Notes under the pieces: generated by a model
Databases searched by the model: none
What the model saw: the letters and a program-made list of their open reading frames with translations, nothing else
What the model was told of the DNA's origin: nothing
Program-made: the position numbers and the translations under genes
Assembly: GCA_003225175.1 (NCBI GenBank)
Contig: QIBA01000032.1
Span: 1 to 64,000, forward strand
From: Acidobacteriota bacterium
Lineage (GTDB): Bacteria; Acidobacteriota; Terriglobia; Terriglobales; Acidobacteriaceae
Length of the DNA stretch: 64,000 nucleotides
Direction of reading: 5' to 3'
In this document: in pieces, positions 50,814 through 59,415 of the stretch
How the letters are laid out: every line of letters starts with the position of its first letter
Numbering within the stretch: position 1 is the stretch's first letter

Positions 50814-52280
50814 CTACCACCTGCACGTCACCACCCGCGTTTCGGTATAGAACTTTACGCCATCTTTCCCTAGCGCATGCAGATCGCCGAAGAACGAGCC
50901 TTTCCAGCCGGTAAATGGAAAGATCGCTACTGGAGCAGGCACGCCGACGTTGATTCCGACCATCCCTGTCTGCACCTTGGCGCTGAACTCGCGTGCAGTC
51001 TGCCCCGATTTGGTAAAGATCGACGAGGCGTTCCCATACTCCGAGGAGTTGACCACCTCGATCGCCTCTTCGAGATTCTTAGCGCGAACCACGGACAGCA
51101 ATGGACCAAAGATCTCCTCGCGCGCGATCCGCATCGAGGGCTTCACGTTGTCGAAGATCGTCGGACCAACGAAATATCCGTCATTGTCACAGCAAGAATC
51201 CTTGCGTCCATCGCGCGCCAGCTTAGCGCCTTCCTGCTCACCGATATCGATATAGTTCAGAATGCGCCGCTTGGCTTCGCTATTGATGATTGGACCCATC
51301 ACAGAGCTACGATCCATGCCATCGCCTACCTTCATCTCATCCGCAGCCTTCTTCAACGCAGCCAGCAGCGGATCGGCCGCCTCGCCCACGGCGACGACCA
51401 CGCTAGTAGCCACGCAACGCTCGCCTGCGCATCCGAATGAGGATGACATGATTGTGCTCGCCGAGTGCTTCATGTCCGCATCCGGCATCACGACTGAATG
51501 ATTTTTCGCGCCGCCGAGCGCCTGCGCGCGCTTGCCATTCGCGCATGCGGTTGCATAGACGTACTTCGCCACGCTACTCGATCCAACAAAGGACACTGCC
51601 TTCACCCGCGGATCGGTAAGCAGCTGATCAACCACCGGCTTGGTTCCATGCACAAGGTTCAATACGCCAGCTGGAAGTCCAGCCTCATACAACAGCTGCA
51701 GCAGGCGCACCGACGCTCGGGGTACGCGCTCTGAGGGCTTCAGCACAAATGTATTTCCACAAGCGATGGCTACGGGAAACATCCAGAGCGGTACCATCAA
51801 GGGAAAATTAAAGGGAGTGATTCCCACGCAGACGCCCAATGGATGCCGCGTCGACCAACCATTCACGTCCGCCCCGACATGCTCCACGGTCTCGCCCATC
51901 ATCATGCTGGAGACGCCGCAAGCAAATTCCACGCACTCCAACCCACGCTGGAATGATCCGCGGGCCTCCTCGCGAACTTTGCCATTTTCTTCCGTTACCA
52001 GCGCTATCAGCTCGTCGGCATGTTTCTCCATGAGTTGATGGAAGTGAAAGAGTACGCGGCACCGGTTCATCACCGGCGTAGCGCTCCATGCCGGGAACGC
52101 AGCCTGCGCCGAAGCGATAGCCGCAGAAACTTCCTCATGTGTGCAAATCGGGATCTCAGCCACGGGCTCCCCCGTTGCCGGATTGTGCTGAATCAAAACC
52201 TCGCCGCGCGAAATCTGCGGACGTCCATCTATGTAGATCGGACAAGGCTTAAGCTGCGTGGCAATAGCGCTGGTGGACAT
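50814..52280 (-). CDS. mmsA: Methylmalonate-semialdehyde dehydrogenase (CoA-acylating)
   Basis: A 488-residue aldehyde dehydrogenase of the MmsA/IolA type: VCVGITPFNFPLMVPLWMFP, LKPSERVPRAS, FVGSSSVAKYVY, and the catalytic cysteine C289 in FGCAGERCVATS. Length and the motif ALGGAKNHSVVMPDAD match MmsA. It oxidises malonate or methylmalonate semialdehyde with NAD and CoA to acetyl- or propionyl-CoA and CO2. In this locus it would finish the pathway from uracil (acetyl-CoA) or thymine (propionyl-CoA). The ATG at 52280 has GGGGG upstream; the open frame extends 76 codons further over low-complexity DNA and is rejected. Confidence 0.9.
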   Translation of the reverse strand: MSTSAIATQLKPCPIYIDGRPQISRGEVLIQHNPATGEPVAEIPICTHEEVSAAIASAQAAFPAWSATPVMNRCRVLFHFHQLMEKHADELIALVTEENGKVREEARGSFQRGLECVEFACGVSSMMMGETVEHVGADVNGWSTRHPLGVCVGITPFNFPLMVPLWMFPVAIACGNTFVLKPSERVPRASVRLLQLLYEAGLPAGVLNLVHGTKPVVDQLLTDPRVKAVSFVGSSSVAKYVYATACANGKRAQALGGAKNHSVVMPDADMKHSASTIMSSSFGCAGERCVATSVVVAVGEAADPLLAALKKAADEMKVGDGMDRSSVMGPIINSEAKRRILNYIDIGEQEGAKLARDGRKDSCCDNDGYFVGPTIFDNVKPSMRIAREEIFGPLLSVVRAKNLEEAIEVVNSSEYGNASSIFTKSGQTAREFSAKVQTGMVGINVGVPAPVAIFPFTGWKGSFFGDLHALGKDGVKFYTETRVVTCRW

Positions 52281-52320
52281 GGTGAACCCCCTGAGATTCG
52301 TCGAGCTACGAAATCTTAGA

Positions 52321-52352
52321 ACAGGGAACAGGGTACAGGGAACAGGGTACAG
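52321..52352. repeat. Two tandem 14-bp units
   Basis: ACAGGGAACAGGGT occurs twice in tandem (52321-52334, 52335-52348) followed by ACAG. It lies 40-72 bases upstream of the mmsA start. The rest of 52281-52432 holds nothing recognised. Confidence 0.6.
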
Positions 52353-52432
52353 AAGTGCAGTACCGGCGCGCGGTAGCCGCTGGGTCAGCGCAGGTTGTGA
52401 GAGTAAGCGTCGCCCGTTCGCTATGGCCGTTC

Positions 52433-53641
52433 TTAAGCGGTAGCTGTCCGCATGGATCGCAACGCGATTGCGCTCAGTATCAGGACCGCGGCAATAATCG
52501 CAATCCACAGGACGACTGGATGGCGCTCGGACCAGGGCCGTTCATCTGGATGTTCGCTGTAGGCCGCATTTGCAGCTTCAGCCCCTAAGGTCGCTACTGT
52601 GGAATTTTTGCTTTGCTGGAAAAGCTTGGCGTAGTCATAAATGGGCGAGTTCAGCTTCTCATCGCCGTAGTAGAGCGTCAGCTGGGCGTGTCCCGCAGCC
52701 TCAAAATAGAGGCGGCGTTCCAATTGCTGCAGACGCACGCCGGTAAAGTTAAGTGGCCGATCGTCTCCGTTCTGGACCAGCACTTTGATCGTTGTATGTC
52801 CGATTCCGGAAAAATCTACGGTATATCGCTCGGAGTCGATCTTACGACCGCCGCGCACCATGTGCACGCGTTCGATATCGCCCGAGCCTATCCAGTTGTC
52901 TTTATCATCTCGAAGTTCGATATCGCGGCGAAAGTTCGTGTTTGGAGATGGAGCAACGCGAAACTCCAAACGCTCGGCTGGAATCTTGTCAGAGATTTTG
53001 AAACTGAAAATCGTTTCTTTGCCTGATTGTGCCTGGTCCGGAGCGCCGCTTACATCCCGCCACACCGCCGGATGCTCCTCGGCCATTTCTGAAGTCGCGC
53101 CTTGAACATCGGAGGGCGCAACCGGCCCATCGATCGTAACGCGTAAGTACTTGTAAGTTGCGCGCGGAATGCGCAGCAGCGTGTTGGAGCCGAGACTCTC
53201 GCGGGACAGATCGTAGAGGATCGTGTCTCCTAGGCCTGCCCAGGCTCGAGCGTGAGGATCATCGGCGCCTTCCACTCGCGCGTGCGCGACAAAGTTTCGC
53301 GTCGCCAGCTTCAATTGCACATGGTCGTACTCCGTCACTCCGGACATATCGATTAAGAACTGCGTCTTTTCTCCTACGGTCGTCTGTTGGAGTACCGTGA
53401 CTCCGGTGCGCTGCTCCTCCGAACTGCCGTGCTGGATGGCGATTGCATACGGAACTTCGCTATCACCGGAGGCCAGCCGCAGGTCCCCAAGATCGTGTCG
53501 CGCATGGTTCCAGATCGCTTCGTCCACAGCAACATAGTTCTGCCCTGCAGCCGAGACCTGCACGGGCCGCTGGTACTTCGAATGTGAGCCGGACGGCATC
53601 AGCAGGAGAAGCGAAGCGAGGGTTAGAAGAAGCATCTTCAT
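52433..53641 (-). CDS. DUF3999-like exported membrane-anchored protein
   Basis: A 402-residue protein with a signal peptide (MKMLLLTLASLLLLMPSGSHS), a long beta-rich exoplasmic region (FLIDMSGVTEYDHVQLKLAT, YKYLRVTIDGPVAPSDV, RRLYFEAAGHAQLTLYYGDEKLNSPIYDY in pieces) and one C-terminal membrane span (PVVLWIAIIAAVLILSAIAL). This layout fits the DUF3999 family, which is usually encoded next to DUF2339 proteins, as here. The ATG overlaps the upstream gene's stop by four bases, so the two are made together. Function of the pair is unknown; an envelope role is inferred from location only. Confidence 0.75.
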   Translation of the reverse strand: MKMLLLTLASLLLLMPSGSHSKYQRPVQVSAAGQNYVAVDEAIWNHARHDLGDLRLASGDSEVPYAIAIQHGSSEEQRTGVTVLQQTTVGEKTQFLIDMSGVTEYDHVQLKLATRNFVAHARVEGADDPHARAWAGLGDTILYDLSRESLGSNTLLRIPRATYKYLRVTIDGPVAPSDVQGATSEMAEEHPAVWRDVSGAPDQAQSGKETIFSFKISDKIPAERLEFRVAPSPNTNFRRDIELRDDKDNWIGSGDIERVHMVRGGRKIDSERYTVDFSGIGHTTIKVLVQNGDDRPLNFTGVRLQQLERRLYFEAAGHAQLTLYYGDEKLNSPIYDYAKLFQQSKNSTVATLGAEAANAAYSEHPDERPWSERHPVVLWIAIIAAVLILSAIALRSMRTATA

Positions 53642-55509
53642 GCAAAGGGTGTCTCGGACGATTTTGCTTCTACGCTCGCGCCGAGTTTCAACCAGTCGCG
53701 ATGATAAACGTAGGAAATTCCCATGAGCACTCCTCCGAGAGCGATGAAGCTCAGGATGCGATAGCCCTGTTGCAATTCGGAAACGTCGAAAAGGAAAACT
53801 TTGCCAATCGTGAAGGCGATCAGCACAAGTGCCTGCCAGCGAACGAAGGCGGAGCGTTTACGAAAGCCAAACATCATGAGTCCCGCTCCGTAAGCAAGCC
53901 AGATAAGTGAGTAGCTGAAGTTGCGAGCGAGATTAATCTGATGAAACGCGCCGGCCGCGCGATCGTGCATCTGATACAGCTCCGTGGCTTGCCGGCGAAA
54001 ATAGTCAGACGCCTCCAGAGTGAGCGCGATCAGCGCGAGCAGGTTCAGAAGAATACTGGCGAGACGAACGGCTGGCCTTTCGCGCTCGCTGGCGGACCTG
54101 CTAGCCGCAGCAACGATGCCGCCGAGGATCGCGATAGCCACAAGGTATGTTGCGAAGCGGGCATTGAAAATCAGTGTCTCGACGCTGAAGTTATCCCAAA
54201 TCAGAAGACGAATGATTCCCAACGACAGCGTGACAGCGGCAAAGTAACGGAGAAAATTCGTTTGCGTTCGGACCGAGATGTACAGCAGTACGGCTGACTC
54301 GACCAGCCATCCGAGCGTAATCCAGTGCGAGTTCAGCTTCAGAGGGATGGCTATGGTAATGAACGCTACAGCGATTGCCACGTGCAAAAGGTTGATCGTT
54401 TTCACTACGTCGGGGTCGCTGCCAAGCCGTCGCTTGAACTGGCTGCTCAGTACGAGATAAGCCCCCGCCAATGCGAGCGCGAACCAGGTGAGAGTCTCGT
54501 CCTCATACATCGCATGCAAGCACAGGAAAGCAGCCCCAGCATTCACAAGCGGCAGGAATGTTAGGGTGATGGAAAAGCCGGCATGCCAGCGGGATCGCGT
54601 CAGCGGGGTGAGCAGCGGAATGGCTGCGAAAATCGCCGCGAAGATCAAGGTGAACAGTGTCGTAACGCCACGCTGTTCTTTCGTGTAGTACTCAAAGAAC
54701 CATCCGCCATAAAGGATGGCGGTACCGGTGAAGCTGCCAACCAGCAATCTGCGCCAGGGTTTGACCCTCACCACGGCAAGCATCGCCAAGTCCAGCAGGC
54801 AAACGTAAGAGAAGAGAACGACCTCATGGTTTTCGCCCGTGGAAAGCAGCAGAGGAGTGCTGAAACCGCCGATCATGGCGAACGCCGCCAGGATTTCCGC
54901 GTCCTGCGTGAGAGCCAGCGTTACCGTTGAGGCAGTCACCAGGATCATCGCCACAAAAGCCGCCGCCGAAGGCACCAGGTGATACACCTGGAACGCTCCC
55001 CAAAGCGACAGATACAACGTTCCAATGCCGACGGCCTTGAGCGAATAGGAAAAAGGCGCGTGTCCCCGTGAGCGGAATCGCTCGCTCCAGAGAATGAGCG
55101 CGATTCCGGCCAGCAGACCCAGTGCAACTCTACCTGCGGGCCCAATCCAGCCGTTGTCGAAGGCGTACTTGATGAAATAGGAGACACCTACCAGGATGGC
55201 AACAATCCCGATTCTGTTCAGCCATAGCTTGCCAATCTGGCCTTCGAGTTCGTCCTCCTCTGCTCTAACTGCTGCTGACGATGACAGCGGCCCGGCCAAG
55301 AACGTTGGGAGAGGTTCCGACGGTTTAGCTGGAGTGGACGGTGGCGGAGCTAAGGGGTATGGCGCTTTCGCAGCTTCATGTTTGACAACTGGAGCTTCCC
55401 GCGGCGACTCGCTTTCCAGACCGAGTCTCTGTTCCACGCGATATAAGCGGGCGGTCAGCGCAGCTACTTGCGCACGCAAGCCTACGAGTTCGTCTTGCAA
55501 ATCGGCCAT
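53638..55509 (-). CDS. DUF2339-like polytopic membrane protein
   Basis: A 623-residue protein. The first 35 residues form a coiled coil (LQDELVGLRAQVAALTARLYRVEQRLG), a proline-rich linker follows, then about 18-20 membrane spans from LNRIGIVAILVGVSYFIKYAF to ILSFIALGGVLMGISYVYHRDWLKL. This is the DUF2339 pattern; FIKYAFDNGWIGPAGRVALG is typical. Function is unknown. It overlaps the DUF3999-like gene by four bases. The ATG lacks a ribosome binding site, but TAGTTT sits six bases before it, so it may be leaderless. Confidence 0.8.
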   Translation of the reverse strand: MADLQDELVGLRAQVAALTARLYRVEQRLGLESESPREAPVVKHEAAKAPYPLAPPPSTPAKPSEPLPTFLAGPLSSSAAVRAEEDELEGQIGKLWLNRIGIVAILVGVSYFIKYAFDNGWIGPAGRVALGLLAGIALILWSERFRSRGHAPFSYSLKAVGIGTLYLSLWGAFQVYHLVPSAAAFVAMILVTASTVTLALTQDAEILAAFAMIGGFSTPLLLSTGENHEVVLFSYVCLLDLAMLAVVRVKPWRRLLVGSFTGTAILYGGWFFEYYTKEQRGVTTLFTLIFAAIFAAIPLLTPLTRSRWHAGFSITLTFLPLVNAGAAFLCLHAMYEDETLTWFALALAGAYLVLSSQFKRRLGSDPDVVKTINLLHVAIAVAFITIAIPLKLNSHWITLGWLVESAVLLYISVRTQTNFLRYFAAVTLSLGIIRLLIWDNFSVETLIFNARFATYLVAIAILGGIVAAASRSASERERPAVRLASILLNLLALIALTLEASDYFRRQATELYQMHDRAAGAFHQINLARNFSYSLIWLAYGAGLMMFGFRKRSAFVRWQALVLIAFTIGKVFLFDVSELQQGYRILSFIALGGVLMGISYVYHRDWLKLGASVEAKSSETPFA

Positions 55510-56005
55510 ACGCGTAAACTATCGCACTCAATGGGCAAGCAGGATAGGTTTCGCGTGCGCACCGTACCAATGTAATCAAGCACGTTGGTACAAATCGGGG
55601 GTGGGAAAATCGGGATCGATCCTCTTTTATCAATTCACTGCTTTTTCACTGATCCGGCCAATAACAGCGAAAATAACAGCGAAAATTTTTGAGCACGCGG
55701 AGAGGCGCATGAACACAGGCTGAGTCCGACAGGGGCAGTGAATTATCAGTGAATTATCAGTGAATCTCACATTCATGATCTCTCCGTCATTCTCCTGGTT
55801 CGCATCCTGTGACTGTCTTCCTGCGACAGCCATCAGTCCTTCCTTTCTTGCTACCTCGAGTCTGTTTTGAAGTCAAGATGTGTACGTCGTTCGCTGCGGA
55901 AACCCTATTTGCTCCTTGCCATTGGTGCCTTTAGTAACTTCCGGATCAGCAAAAAATTGCTGATCCAACGCTTCAGCTGGTCCCTTTGCAGTGAGGAGAT
56001 GAACC
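55510..56005. other. Repeat-rich intergenic region
   Basis: 496 bases without a confident gene between divergent genes. AATAACAGCGAA occurs twice in tandem (55660-55671, 55672-55683) and is followed by an A/T run. CAGTGAATTAT occurs 2.7 times in tandem (55736-55765), and inverted copies of its core, ATTCACTG (55633-55640) and TTCACTGAT (55645-55653), lie about 100 bases away, so the interval can fold back. It may be a worn mobile element or dispersed repeat. GAGGAG at the right end is the ribosome binding site of the next gene. A minus frame at 55630-55833 is not convincing. Confidence 0.55.
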
Positions 56006-56431
56006 ATGAAATCCATACTTGCGGCTGCCCTCTTTCTGGCTGCCAGTTCGGCGTTTGCGAAGGAACCGGTATTTCATCAGCAGGGCACCATTACTGCCAT
56101 GGACGGCGTGGAATGCGGCGTGGACGAAAACAGCGGCAAGAGCTTTGCCGGAGAGGTTCTGGGCACTGACGGGGCGCACAAGAAGACGCGGCAGCTCCTT
56201 TGCCAGGAATATGTGCTGAAGACGGATCGTGTCTTGTATCGCATCCGTCCGCGCGACGAGAAGCATCCGATGCTCCTGCCGGTCGGAGAGCGGGCCGAAT
56301 TCCGTATTAAGAAGGACAAGCTCTTATTGGCTGTACCTGAGCTTGATGGCAAGGAGCGTGAATACTCGGTCACGTCGATGCAAATGATCCGACCGGAACC
56401 GGGTGCGACTCAGAGCGCGATGGTGAAATAG
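56006..56431 (+). CDS. Small secreted protein, unknown function
   Basis: A 141-residue protein with a signal peptide (MKSILAAALFLAASSAFA, cleavage before KEPVF). The mature part is beta-rich and charged (QQGTITAMDGVECGVDENSGKS, QEYVLKTDRVLYRIRPRDEK, AEFRIKKDKLLLAVPELDGKEREYSVTSM) with two cysteines (near 37 and 66) that could form a disulfide. It resembles small acidobacterial periplasmic proteins of unknown role; no family name is offered. GAGGAG lies eight bases before the ATG. It converges with the patatin gene across a hairpin at 56449. Confidence 0.7.
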   Translation: MKSILAAALFLAASSAFAKEPVFHQQGTITAMDGVECGVDENSGKSFAGEVLGTDGAHKKTRQLLCQEYVLKTDRVLYRIRPRDEKHPMLLPVGERAEFRIKKDKLLLAVPELDGKEREYSVTSMQMIRPEPGATQSAMVK

Positions 56432-56448
56432 CAGCGAGTGTCAACAGT

Positions 56449-56472
56449 AGAGACGCAGCTTGCTGCGTCTCT
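56449..56472. terminator. Perfect 11-bp hairpin between convergent genes
   Basis: AGAGACGCAGC (56449-56459) and GCTGCGTCTCT (56462-56472) are separated by only TT. It lies between the stops of the secreted protein and the patatin gene and could stop transcription from both sides, although no long T-run follows. Near-identical palindromes are common intergenic elements in some bacterial groups, so a dispersed REP-like repeat is the alternative. Confidence 0.6.
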
Positions 56473-56495
56473 GCGCGCCGCGTGGGCACAATTGT

Positions 56496-57737
56496 CTATC
56501 CTCGTCCGAAAACCGTTCTCTTCCAACTGTCCTTCAGTGCCTCTCGAACCTTTTGCTCATCGGCCCATTCCGGATGTGGTAGGAGGAGCGGGGGATACGG
56601 ATCGGGTCGCAGTGGCGGAGGTAGATGCACCGAGACCCCGGCGTCGGCCAGCCAGTATCCATGATTTTCAAGAACTGCGGCTTCGGCTTCTGAAAAGCCA
56701 TCGAGGTCGGTTCTGATACAGCCGATCACTTCGGTTGCCAGCGCTTTCGAATAGCCTCCCGAGAGATATCCGCCGCCCGCAAGCCTGTACTTTTCTCGGG
56801 CGCTGCCAATTCCCCAGAATGTGCCGTCAAGACCATTCGCGCTGGAATCGCCAAAGCTTGAAATTAACCAGCGTTTTCGGACGGCGAGGGCCTGGTTCTC
56901 AGGAATGGCAAGCCAGCGCTTTACGTTCCAGAAGAAGGTCTTGCCGGCGTTGCTGTCGAACAAAGCTCCGCCGTCCGAGCAAAGCACCGTCTTGTGTGTC
57001 TTCCAAATCGGTTCCAGGCCGAGGTTGTCGTAAACGCCGCCATCGCTGAAGGTCAGGTTGCGAATGTTTTCATTACGCGTTGGCCCTTGCGCTTTCCCGC
57101 CGGTTAGCTTTTTCGGATCGAAGTTGAGAGACACTGGCTTGAAAACCGGCGGAAAGCAGGAAGAGACCGCGACAGCGGTCGAGAGTTTCCAGTCTGCTGG
57201 TATGGGACTCAGGTATCCGGCTTGGTAATCCCCGGTTCGAGGTTGCGTGAAGATCCAGTTAACGCCGTAGACAAGATCAGTGCCGCAGAAGACAAACAGC
57301 GGCTTGGCGGGTGGAAGCTGCGAGATCAGCTTGCCGCGGGTGAGCAGAGAATCGTACTGCTCCGCCAATGCTTTGCTATTCGACTCCCACGGCAATAATC
57401 CTTTCAGTATCGGTTTTCGCCGGATGTTCTGTGAACAAAACTTCCGCAATGGTTTCGATATGACATTCTCCCAATCTTGTACTGGTGCCGAAAGGGGAAA
57501 CGGCAGCGTCGCAGCCAGGAAAGCATTCATGATGCTTCCGCCCGAAACCGAGCTTATGGTGTCGAGATGGTGCAATATCCCCAGCTCGTTCAATCGGCGC
57601 AACGCGCCCAAGTGAAACAGGGATGCGCGAAAGCCGCCGCCGGAAAGACTCAGCCCAATTCCTTGCCGTTGCAGCTTCGGCAGAGGACCGTCATTTACGC
57701 TGGACGAAAGGAATTCTTCGCGGTCTGGTTGGAACAT
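56496..57737 (-). CDS. Patatin-like phospholipase
   Basis: A 413-residue patatin-fold lipid acyl hydrolase. The oxyanion loop is LSLSGGGFRASLFHLGALRRL, the nucleophile serine is in ISSVSGGSIMNAFLA, and the catalytic aspartate is in TFSDGGVYDNLGLEP (DGG). The nucleophile motif is SxSGG, as in the cytosolic phospholipase A2-like branch, not the usual GxSxG. No signal peptide, so it should act inside the cell or at the inner membrane face. GGGGG precedes the ATG at 57737; the longer frame is rejected. It is the last gene of a same-strand run headed by an ECF sigma factor. Confidence 0.85.
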   Translation of the reverse strand: MFQPDREEFLSSSVNDGPLPKLQRQGIGLSLSGGGFRASLFHLGALRRLNELGILHHLDTISSVSGGSIMNAFLAATLPFPLSAPVQDWENVISKPLRKFCSQNIRRKPILKGLLPWESNSKALAEQYDSLLTRGKLISQLPPAKPLFVFCGTDLVYGVNWIFTQPRTGDYQAGYLSPIPADWKLSTAVAVSSCFPPVFKPVSLNFDPKKLTGGKAQGPTRNENIRNLTFSDGGVYDNLGLEPIWKTHKTVLCSDGGALFDSNAGKTFFWNVKRWLAIPENQALAVRKRWLISSFGDSSANGLDGTFWGIGSAREKYRLAGGGYLSGGYSKALATEVIGCIRTDLDGFSEAEAAVLENHGYWLADAGVSVHLPPPLRPDPYPPLLLPHPEWADEQKVREALKDSWKRTVFGRG

Positions 57738-57812
57738 GGAGCCCCCTGGGCGGCCACGGAAAAAACGCGCAAGCGATTGGCGACAGCAAGCCAATGCCGG
57801 AGGCGGGCGGGC

Positions 57813-59090
57813 CTAAATCCCCCCCGGACCGGCCGCCTGGTGAGGTGGAGCGAACGAAATTGTGGATTTCATCATCCGCTCGAGTTCAGAGGGAGTATCG
57901 GTTTCGAAGAGCCATATCACCCAGTACTGCTGCAGGCTGGTTAAGACAAAAGATCTGTGCACTTTTCGCAGCAGGGTAGAGCCGGCTACAGGTACTGCGG
58001 AGACGCTGGGCATTTCGAGGAAGAGGTGTCCGTCGAGTTCGATGGCTCGCAGGAGGTTAGCTTCGCGGCCAAGCAGGGAAGTGCCGGCAAAGCTGTGAAC
58101 GATGGCTTCTCCTATGCGATGAAGTGCTTCCGAGTCGTGCACCGAATCTGGATATTTGAGGTCCGGTGCGAAGCACGAAGGATCAGCGGCCATGATGGTA
58201 ATCCTTGGAGGTGATCCTCCTGGGCCGTTCGTCTCGGCAGGCTGCGTGGCTGAGAGCAACGTTTTTGTGCATTCCTGGACGATCGCAGTCCTCGTAGAAT
58301 CGCCTGCAATGATGTCTACTTCGTGCCTCTTAGGGTTGGAATTCTGCGCTTCCGGATACCATCCTTCGGGAAGCTGATAAATAAATCCCAAAACGGGATT
58401 AGAATAGCGATTCCCGGAGATGGCTCCCTGCTCCAAATGCGCGACATCGAGCTGTGGGCCGTTCTCGAGGCGTCGCTTTGCAGCTGTTGGCAGAAAAGGG
58501 CGGCTGCCTGATCCGGCGATTTCGCTTGCTCTGGCCGGATCAAAGAACTTTAGCGACTCAATACAGTTGCGCAGGTCGTCAGTCTGTCCGGAATTGTAGG
58601 ACGAAACGCTGAATAGAAGCACATATCCCGGCACTGCGGTGGCATAACGTAGACGGTGGAGTTTTCCCGAAAAGGTCTTTTCCTCAAGCTCACTTTTCCA
58701 GAACAGGCGGCCTCCAATGCTAATCGCCTCGGCACCTTTTTGACCCTGCATGCCCGAAATGAATACCGCTTTTTGTGCTTCGTCGTCCCGCGCGCCGAAG
58801 ACCTGGGTGGCAGAGACGATTAGCAGGGAGAGTCCCTTGCTCGCCGATTTGTAGGCGAACAACGAGTGCTCCAGCGCTTTGTCGGATTCGCTGATGTCTT
58901 CGATCTGGTATTTGCGATCTTTCGGCAATGGCAGGGAGAAGCCGAAGAAGGCATTCGTATACTGACTGGGAGAGACGAATCCGGCTTCAGGAATGGGAAT
59001 GTGCGATGCGTGCGGCGAAGTAGTGTTCTGCGCCCAAATCGCGCAAATCACCAGAACCGGTAAGAGTGACACAAACGCAATTCTGCGCAT
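57813..59090 (-). CDS. Secreted protein with duplicated domain, unknown function
   Basis: A 425-residue exported protein (signal RRIAFVSLLPVLVICAIWAQ). Two parts look alike: YTNAFFGFSLPLPKDRKYQIEDIS at about 43-66 and YSNPVLGFIYQLPEGWYPEAQ at about 229-250 each open a module of 150-190 residues that runs through TAVPGYVLLFSVSSYNSGQTDDL and LTSLQQYWVIWLFETDTPSELE and ends near a phenylalanine-rich strand (SLKFFDPA, TISFAPP). This suggests an internal duplication of a PsbP/MOG1-like or similar alpha-beta fold; the name is uncertain. ATG at 59090 fits the signal peptide. 75 bases separate it from the patatin gene. Confidence 0.65.
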   Translation of the reverse strand: MRRIAFVSLLPVLVICAIWAQNTTSPHASHIPIPEAGFVSPSQYTNAFFGFSLPLPKDRKYQIEDISESDKALEHSLFAYKSASKGLSLLIVSATQVFGARDDEAQKAVFISGMQGQKGAEAISIGGRLFWKSELEEKTFSGKLHRLRYATAVPGYVLLFSVSSYNSGQTDDLRNCIESLKFFDPARASEIAGSGSRPFLPTAAKRRLENGPQLDVAHLEQGAISGNRYSNPVLGFIYQLPEGWYPEAQNSNPKRHEVDIIAGDSTRTAIVQECTKTLLSATQPAETNGPGGSPPRITIMAADPSCFAPDLKYPDSVHDSEALHRIGEAIVHSFAGTSLLGREANLLRAIELDGHLFLEMPSVSAVPVAGSTLLRKVHRSFVLTSLQQYWVIWLFETDTPSELERMMKSTISFAPPHQAAGPGGI

Positions 59091-59166
59091 GCCAAGATGG
59101 GCACACACCGCCCTTAGGCACAAGTCTACCCCCTCGTACCGGGCGCAGCACAGGGGCTAGATAGAG

Positions 59167-59415
59167 CTAGGTTTTCTGCTCGTGCTTCTGTTTACACTTG
59201 CTGACGATGGCGTCGTGGAGTCGGTCTCGGATGGGTTCAGGGAGCGGGTAAACGTCGTTATCGCGGTAGATTTCGATGGTTTTGCGGGTGGTATTGCATA
59301 CAACGAAGCAGTTATGGCACCACTGAAGGTGCTCTTCCAACTCCGTTTTAAGCTGGACGTCAATATCGCCGTCCAGGTACTCGTTAAGTTCTTTAAGGAA
59401 GTCTTTGCATTTCAC
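59167..59415 (-). CDS. Zinc-binding anti-sigma factor (ZAS, zf-HC2)
   Basis: An 82-residue protein with the complete ZAS zinc motif: C3, H29, C33 and C36 (MKCKDFLKELNEYL ... EEHLQWCHNC). It has no membrane span, so it is a soluble anti-sigma factor, likely redox- or stress-responsive as in the RsrA type. The start overlaps the sigma gene stop by four bases (ATGA), so it is translated with its target. It should hold the ECF sigma factor inactive until a signal releases it. Confidence 0.88.
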   Translation of the reverse strand: MKCKDFLKELNEYLDGDIDVQLKTELEEHLQWCHNCFVVCNTTRKTIEIYRDNDVYPLPEPIRDRLHDAIVSKCKQKHEQKT

